Position numbers and translations under genes: made by a program
Part shown: one piece after another, positions 34,390 through 44,217 of the stretch
How the letters are laid out: every line of letters begins with the position of its first letter
How positions within the stretch are numbered: the stretch's first letter is position 1
Notes under the pieces: generated by a model
Database searches by the model: none
Told to the model about the DNA's origin: nothing
Seen by the model: the letters and a program-made list of their open reading frames with translations, nothing else
Source of the DNA: Strongylocentrotus droebachiensis
Taxonomy: Eukaryota > Echinodermata > Echinoidea > Camarodonta > Strongylocentrotidae
Reading direction: 5' to 3'
DNA: 64,000 nucleotides
Assembly (NCBI GenBank): GCA_035222895.1
Contig: JAVYIG010001809.1
Span: forward strand, 124,001 to 188,000

Positions 34390-35790
34390 ACGCAGAAGTT
34401 TAACGTTTAAGTGATTTGAATTTATGAACAGAGTCGGGCACAAATGAATATCTGAATCGTGAAAGGCGGGTTGGGGGTTGGGCGAAGTCGGATACCAGAA
34501 CGATTAAATGAATATTAAATGAATGAAGTGGATGGGTATTGCCTTTCGTGATTGCACAGACCTTATCAACAATTTGCTTAGTACAATGAGATTCGACAAA
34601 AGCTAATTCTACCCCAATTATGCGCTGTGCTATTTTACGTGGCCTTTCCAATTTCTCCTTGTCCTGTTTTGAGAGATGGCCAAATGGACACAATAATATA
34701 ATATATATATAATATATATATATTGTTATAGCTCTCTAATACACCGATTGTGTGTTATCCCTCCATGATAATTTGTCATTTAAGATAGTTCCAAGATATT
34801 TATAGTTTCCACCCTGTTCAATCGCCTCATTCATTCATATCAATTTACGAGCCAGAAAGTGAGGTGCAATAGTGTTATTACTAAAGTCCAAGAAAAGCGA
34901 CCGAGCATAGTTCTTTGGTGTTTCCAAATGCTCATATATTTTATGCAAATACTTCTTCTTCTTCTTATCGAGTCACTACACAAGTCCCGTCCAGTGGTAG
35001 TTACTAAAAGAAACTTGAGTAGTGTGGTTGACGGATTCGCAGATTTTCATCTGACGGACCGCGACGTGAACGCTCCTTCAATGGCCCCACTGTTTTTACT
35101 GTTCTCCTACACTTAACTATAGTCTAGATACAGTACAGGTGATTGATCTGCAGTAACCTCTAAATAAGCTATATGGTAATGCAGCAGAATTAATGATAGT
35201 CTATCGTATATATTTTGAGGAGGTATCAGCAAGGTAGACTAAACTATAAAAAAATATTAAAAAAAAAAAGATAAAGACGTATGACATAAAAAGAATATAA
35301 TCGAAATGTCCGACTAGGTTCCGTGGCACAAACTCGGCATTATTGGACAAACCTACCATTGGAGAAACCTAACAATTACAGAGCTTGGTCTTGCAAATAC
35401 ACAAGAACGGCATCATCCACACTCTTGTTCGGTCTATACGCAAATTGAAAAGGATCCATGATTTTTTTAGTTTGTTTCAACAAATATGTCAACATCAATC
35501 TCTCAAAACACTTCATAATATTCGATGTCAAAGCTACAGGGCGAAAATCATTTGTTTTTTTTTGCCTTTGTAATTTTTGGAACTGGAACGATTGAAGATT
35601 TTTTCCAAGTATTGGGTATCAAACCAGAATCGAAAATCATCAAAAACAATTGCCCTAGAACTGGAGCCAATTGCTGGCTACACACTTTTAATGTCCTATT
35701 TGATACACCATCGGGTCCTGTTGCTTTGTTGATTTTTTACCCGATTACAGGGCCTATGACATCGAAATACAAGTGTATTCCTGTTGGTGT
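34390..35790 (-). mobile_element. Decayed LINE (L2/CR1/Rex-like reverse transcriptase)
   Basis: On the minus strand, pieces of reverse transcriptase appear in the right order: KATGPDGVSNRTLKVCSQQL (about 35660-35735), then SGLIPNTWKKSSIVPVPK, FRPVALTSNIMKCFERLMLT (about 35480-35550), DPFQFAYRPNKSVDDAVLVY (about 35400-35460), HLETPKNYARSLFLDFS (about 34880-34935), NYKYLGTILNDKLSWRDNTQ (about 34750-34815) and the tail LSKQDKEKLERPRKIAQRII (about 34600-34680). The 5' part is missing and the frame is broken in several places; the usual YADD region is not clear. It is an old 5'-truncated copy with no current activity expected. Confidence 0.8.
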
Positions 35791-35869
35791 GCAGTCCTGC
35801 ATACATCTCATATTTTTATATGTAAACTTCTGAATTTGTTTCATAGATTTTTTAATATTGAAATATTTG

Positions 35870-36317
35870 TTTTTTTAAAACTTGCTAAGCTCCACCCAAA
35901 AAACCTCCAGATGTCATTCCCCTTGTGACATCATCTGCCAGTCATCAATGAGCTAACTTGAGAAAGTGGCATGTAACTTTGCCAAAGTTGACCACCTGTT
36001 ACAATACCACAAACAATATCAACATATAAGTTGCAATGTCAGATATGTCAGACTAAACTAATATTCTAGAATAGACGATGGTATGTAATTTCCACCAGTT
36101 CAAAATCTATAATTGCATGCTCCATACATATGTACAATACATCATCATTGCCTTTGTCTTCCTGGTGATGGCTCACACATTTTGGGGTCTAAAATTGTCT
36201 TCATATCAATTTTAGGTCCTAAAATGGCACTAGAAATGTCATAGATAAGAATAAGAGCAATAACCATGCACTTTTAAGACATTTGCGTTCTGAAAACTCA
36301 ACTCAACTATCCCTTTA
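35870..36317 (-). mobile_element. TTAA MITE, family 3, longer variant in reverse
   Basis: The right end, CTCAACTATCCCT followed by TTAA at 36314-36317, is the family-3 end. Reading leftward, the interior matches other copies (GTGCATGGTTATTGCTCTTA, CTATGACATTTCTAGTGCC, ACCCCAAAATGTGTG) as far as about 36170, then diverges. The far end is not identified. Its TTAA border coincides exactly with the left edge of block B. Confidence 0.65.
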
Positions 36318-36351
36318 ATGTCCATGCGGCATATGAAATATCCAATGTCTT

Positions 36352-38067
36352 TTACAATTTTTCCAATCTTGCCTCATCTAAATCAAAACTTCCATCCTGA
36401 CCGACGATGCCGCCACTGAGAGTGCTCACCCTGAGATGTTTTCTCTCGTCCCTGTAGTCCCAGTAGGTTCGTTTGCCGTTATGTTTCGGCGACCAAGAAC
36501 TTTGGTGTCCCATGGTTTTCTTAGCCAGCATTTTTGCCACGACAATAAGGACAATGATAAGGAGGAGAGCGGCGGTTGAGCAGCCGACGACAAGCCCGAT
36601 GAAGGTTCGGCTTGGACCGGCGTTGGGTTCGCGGTGTGGTTTAATGGTCGAAGCGTTGGCGTCAGGAGTGGGATATTCCGAGGTGCCGGAACCGTTAGAA
36701 ACAGAAAGAATGACGTCCGTCGTCACAGAAGCTCCTAGCTCACCTGGAAATGTTGTTGATGACGTAGACATATCATCTGTTGTCCTGTTTTCTATAGTTT
36801 GATTTAATGTGGATGAAACTTGACCAGTAAACGGTGTAGTAGATTTAGATGTCGTATTCCACGAAGTGTCAGTGTCGGTGCCAAACGTGGTAATTTTCGT
36901 TTCTGTGGTGTCAGGTATCATATCTGTAATATCACTGAAGTTAGCTCCACTATCGTTTGCATTGATCATTGAAGTTGTGTCACTAGAACCTACTGTTGTT
37001 GTCGTTGGCTCTATAACGTAGACTGTTGAGTATTTCATCCGGTAGAGTTTTCCTTGGAAGTATAGCCCACAACCAATGGTTGTTTTATTGTCACTAAAAC
37101 TTATGTTTGATATAACTAAGGCGTGACCATTCGGAATCGATACTCGCTCCACAGGTACATCTGTGCTTAAAATAAAGTCAACGGTTGGCCCTCCTGATTC
37201 AAAGTCACGATTCTGTGTACAGAAGATGGTGACTGAAGCACCCTCTGTGACAAACTGGCGAACGGGGGCAATGTGAAAGGTGTCCATGAGTGGGACATCG
37301 GTGACATAGAATGTTTTCAGCTTGCAAATAGATCGGACAGATTGTCCGCATAGGTCGGAATTAAGGGTGAGGAAGTACGGACAGTATGCGAAGCACTCAA
37401 GAACAGCCCCGTGATACTCGGCAGCACTGACGGACACGGATGCAGTTAAGACGTCAATACCATCATCGACGTCTCTGGTACCTTCGATCGAAGCAGTAGA
37501 CATTGACAACGTCTTCTGCCACTGTAGGAGCCATTGCGGGTTGCTCACTGGTGCCTCACAAGATAGTTCGATCACCTCTTCTGGCCCTGCGAGTATATTT
37601 TGTCCACCATTAGCCGAACAAACAGGGTAGCTAAAGTTGAATGGAATAAAAACATCGATTTTGACAGGTTCACTAATATTCATCAGATCACTGCACCAAT
37701 ATCTCCCAGAATCTCGTGCATTAACGGAAGAGATGTACAAAGTATGGTTGAAATATCCTTCACCCAACTCCTCAACCATTATGACAAAGCGCTCATCGTC
37801 AAACTCATCTAATACAACCATCGTGCCGTTGTCATCACTCTGGTATTGCCATGTTATGTTGGTCAGGTTGCCTAACGCAGATCCCACAGTACAAAACAGC
37901 GTTAGATTCTCACCCCGACTTGGAGAAAGTTGATCGGCACCAGAAACAAGACAATCTCTGCATGTTGTCTGGGACGAGACGTACAGACCTTGCAAGAGAC
38001 ATTCGATGATTACAAAAAAACCTACAGTATAAAAAGTGATTGATGCATTCATAATCGCCATCTTCAT
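36352..38067 (-). CDS. Ig-domain transmembrane protein, copy B
   Basis: Intronless gene of 571 codons from ATG at 38067-38065 (MKMAIMNAS); an in-frame TTG at 38094 is not a likely start. Same plan as copy A: signal-type segment, CRDC, three Ig domains, Ser/Thr-rich glycosylated stalk, transmembrane helix (GLVVGCSTAALLLIIVLIVV) and tail ending GSFDLDEARLEKL. By hand count, Ig domain 1 differs from copy A at about 13 of 110 residues, Ig 2 at about 3 and Ig 3 at about 6. The stalk has a two-residue insertion (DTDTSW). The 3' flank is cut by a MITE end at 36317, so the AATAAA signals seen after copy A are absent; an ATTAAA on the minus strand spans the junction (36312-36317). It is probably a surface receptor or adhesion protein; no named family is recognised. 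Confidence 0.86.
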   Translation of the reverse strand: MKMAIMNASITFYTVGFFVIIECLLQGLYVSSQTTCRDCLVSGADQLSPSRGENLTLFCTVGSALGNLTNITWQYQSDDNGTMVVLDEFDDERFVIMVEELGEGYFNHTLYISSVNARDSGRYWCSDLMNISEPVKIDVFIPFNFSYPVCSANGGQNILAGPEEVIELSCEAPVSNPQWLLQWQKTLSMSTASIEGTRDVDDGIDVLTASVSVSAAEYHGAVLECFAYCPYFLTLNSDLCGQSVRSICKLKTFYVTDVPLMDTFHIAPVRQFVTEGASVTIFCTQNRDFESGGPTVDFILSTDVPVERVSIPNGHALVISNISFSDNKTTIGCGLYFQGKLYRMKYSTVYVIEPTTTTVGSSDTTSMINANDSGANFSDITDMIPDTTETKITTFGTDTDTSWNTTSKSTTPFTGQVSSTLNQTIENRTTDDMSTSSTTFPGELGASVTTDVILSVSNGSGTSEYPTPDANASTIKPHREPNAGPSRTFIGLVVGCSTAALLLIIVLIVVAKMLAKKTMGHQSSWSPKHNGKRTYWDYRDERKHLRVSTLSGGIVGQDGSFDLDEARLEKL

Positions 38068-40460
38068 AAGAAGCAAGGTGAATGATATTTCCAACGTAAG
38101 GGAACAACGAAAGGCTACCTACAGTGAGTCTTTAAGATGGACCTCGTCTCAATCGCATACAAACAGGGGATCCGTGAAAGGGGTGTACAATAAGGTATAT
38201 ATCCTGGTTCATTGATTTGTTATGTCGTGCTAGGAGGATAATTTCATTGTCAATTATGGAAACATAATTTGCTTGGAACTAATTCTGACTAATCTGTCAC
38301 TCCTTCGTGACAAAACGTTCATCTCACAGACAGAAATATTCGTAGTTGTCGTTGTCGCAGTGGTCATTCCATATCTAAACTAGATGATGAACACGGACAA
38401 CATCATTATACATGGATGAAATGTCAGAAGTACCTCTGGCAACAATGGTCATTGATGGATTCCGTTTTGCCAATCTCATGGATCCACACAAGCCGAAATT
38501 ATCATCCATCAGCAACAAATTCCTAAAATGTCCACGTTAAAAGTCCTGTCCATAACATGATGATAATGGAATGCGTTGATGATGTAGAATGGAGAGGAAA
38601 GAAATGTAGAGACGGCCGGGTAAGGGCTAACGACTAACGGATAATAAACTGTGTATCAAGGCGTTTCGCATCTGTTGAACACCCTTTAAAAAACAGAATA
38701 CGATTCTGGATATAATTAGAGAGAGTTGAACTGATTTAGAACTACAATGGCAATACCTTCACATCTGTAACCAAGACTTTGTTTACCGATTGTGTAGAAA
38801 TTCAACAAGATTGATTGAAATTGATTATATTTTGCTCGTAAACTCCCAGTGCGACAATGGAATCTAATAGTCTAACATGCCATCTGGACTCTATTGATTA
38901 CCGTCAATCTCGGAGTCTGTGAGAAGCAACATGTGTTTGATACGGTCCACGGGATAATCAAATGTAACTACAGTTCAATTGAATTCAATTTCGGTTTTAT
39001 TGCAATAAAAAAACATGACAAAAGTCCGAAGACTAACAATGTCATATTTACAATAAAATACAAGAAAACATGAAACAAAACCTTACAAGTGTATATTGAC
39101 ATTATATTTGACGATCATTAAAAGATAATGTTAAATAGCAATTATTATATTGAGTAAAACTGAATAATTAAGCCTATCATAGTTACATCTGAAAAAGAAT
39201 GTAGAATAACTTTAAAAAGAGTAGACAAGATTTAATTTTGGATGTACCTTATTTCTAAGTTCTCATAAAAACTAAACTATTGACATTTGTAGTTATCCGG
39301 CGATACTATTTGCAGCCCCATACTTCAAGACTAGCCTCTCTGCATATTGGGCAGTAGGAGATATTGTATTGAATTTTAAGAGTAATCTTGGGATTTGGAG
39401 AATGGATTAAAGTGTAATGTACAAATAAATGCTAATCCCATTGATTTCGGGTTATAATGAGTTAATGAGAACTTCCTTTTTAATACTGGGGGATAAAATT
39501 AATTCGGTACTTCTGTTTCCTCATTCTAAAAACCAATATGGGATCTAAAGATGCGGCAAAACCTAGTTTGGCGTCCTTTTCAGATATTTATGAAATATAA
39601 TGGTCGGAATACCGAAATATTTGGAACATTTATGCTTTGAGACACTTAAAACACAAAGAAGAAGTAAAATTCAACATGTTCAATTCAAATTAATTTCGTT
39701 ACCTAAACTGAGAGCCAAACCATTTCAAAGGAAGTGGAATAATTTATTTACTATATTAACTGCTAATGGAAATACTTAATGATAGTATTATGGCAATTAC
39801 AGTTTATATGTTTTTTTTTTAATCACTTGGGAAGAAGCTGCTCATTTCTGTTGTGATTCTCATGCAGGCAGGCCGCAGATGGGGGTGTTTGCATTAAATT
39901 TATTCGCTAATTGATGAATTTCTGTTACCAAAAATAAATAAATAATAATTTGGTTGTTGATTCGACCACGCTCATACTGTGCGTAAGTTTATATCTTACA
40001 ATTCGAAATTGCCTGTTTACCTTAAAATCTAAGAAATCGAGTCGAAGGGGGGAGGGGGAGGGGAGGTCACATGCTGGACCTTAACTGTGCATTCAAAATA
40101 TGGCACCAGGTAACATCGTTTCAGGTGAAGTTTCCTGTAAAAAGTCCTCAAAACTATATTGTTAAATTGCTTTCTAATAGATAGACATCTAATGTTGAAA
40201 TTAGTTAATTGTGTATATTTGTATGCTCGTACCTCTCTTTTCGCTCGAAGCTTTAGTACGTGTAACAGTCACGTGGAGTTGGCGCCTTTCAGGTACTCCT
40301 ATTACAATGATGTGGTACTGCAGGATATTCCTGTCAGTAGCTTAGTGCTTGCTTGCTTGCTTCGTGTATTTCAGTCACGTAAGTTTGCTACAAAATTGTT
40401 GATTTGGTGCCCTTGCGTATTTTCTTGTGCAATTTGTATCTACGAACTGGATTAACGTAT
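38068..40460. other. Spacer upstream of Ig copy B
   Basis: Aligned with 8831-11245. A LINE-like 3' segment (minus) lies near 38985-39110. No gene recognised; a promoter is presumed but not located. Confidence 0.4.
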
Positions 40461-40462
40461 CA

Positions 40463-40621
40463 AGGCCCCGTTTCACAAAACCGTTTTCTTAATAAGAAGT
40501 CTGATATTTCTATAAAACATTTGCTCTCATCCATTCAAAAGCAATAATGTCGGTAGCTTTATAACAGCTATTAGTATTGCAGATCTGTTATTGATAACAA
40601 GGTTTTGTGAAACAGGGCACT
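40463..40621. mobile_element. MITE with CCCCGTTTCACAAAAC ends (copy B)
   Basis: Counterpart of 11250-11400; GCCCCGTTTCACAAAACCG on the left and AAGGTTTTGTGAAACAGGGC on the right are inverted. Confidence 0.7.
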
Positions 40622-41345
40622 GAGCCATGCATCCATTCACTCTAAACAAGTAACAAAGAACACGATCTTGTCCCCTCTGCAGAGAAGCGAAAATCTCGCT
40701 ATACATGCAAGCCCCATCGTTTGTCATCGAAACTTTGCTTTCTTATTTTGTTTCGGAAAATATGACACCGGCTTTTCACGTATACTGAGTCGTCGTGGGT
40801 CAGCACATACAAACAAACTGAACTACTGAACTGACTTTTCTACAATATAAATAATTGGCATTACGAAATACGCCCTAGGTGTGTTGCATGTTTGAATATT
40901 GCAATAGAGTCACTACTGGCTTCAACAGAGTCATGTAGTTATCAATTCCAGCGAATTTAAATTCACCGGCTAGACAGACAAGCAGAACATTAGGGGCAGC
41001 ACGAAAGAACGGGTAAGACATTGACTAAGATAATGTTTGTTTGATTGTTTCAAATCCCATATGGGGTGAATATCATGTAAAGCAGTGTCGAGTTTTGGTG
41101 AATGGTCCTAACTTGGTTTTGGACGAACCATAACATAGAATGTGAGAATTTCCTGTACATTATCGACCACTCTAAAGATAACTAGACGGGGGAAGAAGAA
41201 GAAGAGTACTATAGTTGAACAGCCTGCAGAGATGGTTAATTGAGGAGAGAGTGATAAAGAGAGATGAGTGACCAGGGAATGGTGAATGGTGAATGGTGAA
41301 GGCTAGACACAGAAAGTTGTGGAATAACATGATCGCCCATGTCAG

Positions 41346-41535
41346 TAGAGAGAGAGAAACAAAAAATGAGAGACAAAGAGTAAGAGAGATAGAAAGAGAG
41401 AGAGAGAGAGAGAGAGAGAAAGGGCTTGTGATATTTATATATATATAGAGAGAGAGAGAGAGAGAAGGATAGAGAGAGATAGAGAGAGAGAGATAGATCG
41501 AGAGAAAGAAGGAGAGAGAGAGAGAGAGAGAGAGG
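41346..41535. repeat. (GA)n microsatellite, block B
   Basis: GA tract matching the tract at 12618-12826, shorter by about 20 bases. Confidence 0.9.
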
Positions 41536-41689
41536 AGGGGTGACCTATGCACTGCTCTTTTCAAGTGGCTAGATTTTCTCATCGTCATGCATTGGTGGTA
41601 GGGAATCGTATTGGGCCCCAGCCTGCCCTTATAGGCCAGGGCAGCCTGCGTTTCACACAACCGTCATAAGTACAAGTTTAAGTTTTAGA

Positions 41690-41912
41690 GGAGGCGCGAT
41701 AGCTCAGTCGGTAGAGCAGTGGTCTCGTGATCCAGTGACCCGGGTTCGTAACCAAGTCGATGCGCTAGTGTCCTTTGGTAAGGCATTAATCCTCATTACC
41801 AGGTCCCTCGGAGAGGACCTAAAGCCGTCGGCCGTCTGGCTGCTTACTTACAAGCATTATGCTTTATAGCAGTCAGGTAAAATCACCACCCCCACCACCA
41901 CCACATATAATC
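41690..41912 (+). mobile_element. tRNA-derived SINE, family 2, block B only
   Basis: The head GCGATAGCTCAGTCGGTAGA (A box) and CCCGGGTTCGTAACC (B box) are followed by a body with GTCCTTTGGTAAGGCATTAA, CCCTCGGAGAGGACC and AAGCCGTCGGCC, and a (CCACCA)n-like tail. The acceptor stem does not close, so it is not a tRNA gene. Block A has no counterpart. Confidence 0.8.
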
Positions 41913-41914
41913 GT

Positions 41915-42583
41915 CGGCCTTATGCCAAAAGGGCCTTAACCCGATTTTTGGGGTTATTGAGTTATTAACATCACCTTGTAGATTTCATCATTCTCTTTAA
42001 AATGATGTGCTTCACTTGTTGAAATTCGATTTATTTATGAAGATAATTATGAATTTCAAAAGGGCCTTTACGCGTATCTCATCTTTTTCCTTACGCCAAA
42101 AGGGCCTTAACCTACACGGATGATCCATTTGCGTTAGGAGGGCCTTTCTGGCACCAAAGGTGTTGCGAAACAAGAAAATTTCCTTATGCCAAAAGGGCGC
42201 TAACTATGCGCGCGTACGCGCGCATAGTTACGCGTACGATAACGGCAGGTTAAGGCCCTTTTGGCATAACGCCGCGTAGGTTACGCCCCTTTTGGCATAA
42301 TGCCGAGTAGGTTACGGCCCTTCTGGCATAAATACGCTACATTCAAGCCTTATGCCAAAAAGGCCCTAACATGTTTTTTGCACATAGCATGTACAATTCT
42401 GAATATTTTATAACAAATTTAACACATTTCATGTAAAACTTAATAACTTAACACATTTATCGAAATTGGCTTCAAAAGCAAAAAAACGACCACAAACTTT
42501 TGATTATTAAAGAGGCCAAAACCTTTAAACGCGATTATCTCGGAATGGCCAAAAGCAGTTAAGGCCCTTTTGGCATAAGGCCG
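41915..42583. mobile_element. TIR element built from a repeated 21-bp motif, block B only
   Basis: Perfect 26-bp inverted ends (41915-41940 and 42558-42583), starting CGGCCTTATGCCAAAAGGG. The motif TTATGCCAAAAGGGCCTTAAC recurs about eight times in both orientations (near 41919, 42101, 42184, 42250, 42283, 42311, 42350 and 42558). A 30-bp perfect palindrome rich in alternating G and C lies at 42201-42230. It has no ORF. It directly follows the SINE at 41690. The superfamily is unknown. Confidence 0.8.
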
Positions 42584-43124
42584 AACATTGAAACATAGAC
42601 TTAATTGACTACATGTATTTCAATCGATTGTCGGCTATAAATAAATAATAGACCCTCGTGAGTCATGCATTCTTTAAAAAAATGACAGTTTAGACATTTT
42701 GTGTGTGTAAAATATGGAAAATTACTTCTGCATTACGTCACAACGACAATAGCGATTCAGCCAATTTGAAGTTCCCAGACGTAAAGTTATAACTATTTTC
42801 TTCTTATGTGTGTGCGATTTCATTCAGAATTCTGATTTTCTGATTTTGTTTTTCCTGTTTTCTTGTAGAGTCGTCGCCTTTTATTTAAGGCTGGATAGTC
42901 CTTTGTTGTTACTTGCTGTTTCTGTCCTCATTCATAACGCTCAGTTCATGGGGTTTTATATCCGCTGACTGATCAACAATAAACGCGCTGTATACTTACA
43001 ATGATCCAAGGTTAAATGTAGTTTGAAAGATCTCTCAAACAGCATTCTCGTTGTAGCACTGTACACTACCATGCCCGAGTTGTATGTTTGGCCCCACACA
43101 CTAAATATGCATTCAAAATGTTGA

Positions 43125-43845
43125 TACCATTAAACCTACTTTAGTGACCACCCATCTACAAAGACCACATATGTTTGGTTTCCCTTGAAAATGGTTTCTC
43201 ATTGAAACTTAGGTTTTGGAATTCCCTTGAACCAAGAATAGCGCAATCGGTCAGTATTTATGTATTTAAGCGCAAACTGAAGTTACTGTATTTGAGTCGA
43301 TATCGTCTAGATTTATAGTTGTGATCAATATTTAAGAAACATTTTGCTATATAGGTCAGCATTATTCTACTCCCGTTTCTCACATCTATTCATCTGTCTG
43401 TCTTGTTTAGTTTTTGTCTGTGTTTCAGTCATGTTGCTCGTTCCTGTTCCTGTTGTTTATAGCCATTATTTAGTAGTCAGTAGATTTTATTGTACTTATT
43501 TATGTTTAATATTTTCTCAGTTGTTTAGTTAGTTTAGTTTTGTAAGCATTTAAATGTACGCAATTTTTTTTTTTTTTGACGAGTTTGTTCTTTTAGGACA
43601 TACTCTTAAACTACTCATGAGGGACCTTAAATCCACAAGCCTTGCTTTCAACCAAGGTCACCTCATCTTTCTATTGTAACGCCATATTCTGTTCACTCCT
43701 TTATATTCATGTCATATTTATAATGTGTGTTACGAAAGAAAGATAAATAAACTTGAAACTTCAAACTTGAAACTTGAAACTTAAACTAAAGGAACCTGTC
43801 TACAAAGACCACTGTTTGTGTTTCCCTTGTGACAGGTTGGGCTTT
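43125..43845. mobile_element. TA-flanked MITE with AAACCT ends, split by a LINE (copy B)
   Basis: Counterpart of 13682-13834. The left part ends at 43209 and the right part resumes at about 43783. Confidence 0.55.
43210..43782 (+). mobile_element. LINE 3' end with (TTGAAAC)n tail, block B only
   Basis: Absent from block A, where ATTGAAACTAAAGG is continuous (about 13761). The inserted segment ends with AATAAACTTGAAACTTCAAA and further TTGAAACT units that match the target ATTGAAACT. It includes a T run at about 43565-43579. No reverse transcriptase remains; only the 3' region of a LINE is present. Confidence 0.65.
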
Positions 43846-44039
43846 AAAGGCAATACGCCTTGTTTGGCAGATGCAGCAAACAGACGAGGGGGACGGGTTA
43901 AGTTGAGGGGATCGTAGTCCAATATTTGGACTCCATATAGATGACCTAAAATTCCCTTTCCTTGTTTGCTTGCTTGTCAGGCGATTTCTCTTTACTATTG
44001 CAATTTACAAGATTAGTGAAATGCTTCGTTGCAAAATTA

Positions 44040-44062
44040 TTTCTCTTCTTATTTTGACAGGA
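44040..44062 (+). promoter_or_regulatory. Likely 5' UTR splice acceptor of CAT gene B
   Basis: Same pyrimidine tract and TTTTGACAG as in block A, about 155 bases before the start codon. Confidence 0.4.
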
Positions 44063-44217
44063 TTCAAGTTCGACTTTGCTTGGCAAAAGATGTGGAGTTA
44101 AAGTTGGTCCGATGCTAATAAGCGTATCTTCAGAGCAACTCACAATATTACATGTGGGGGAAGTGCCTGAGCCTCTACGTAAGACTTAAGATAGGAACAC
44201 ACGAGCTGTAAAAGAAA

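Noticed and set aside
41690-41762. Possible tRNA gene (GATAGCTCAGTCGGTAGA head)
   Set aside because: A and B boxes are present but the acceptor stem does not close, and the sequence continues into a SINE body. The same reasoning applies to 30396, 52200, 55998 and 56385.
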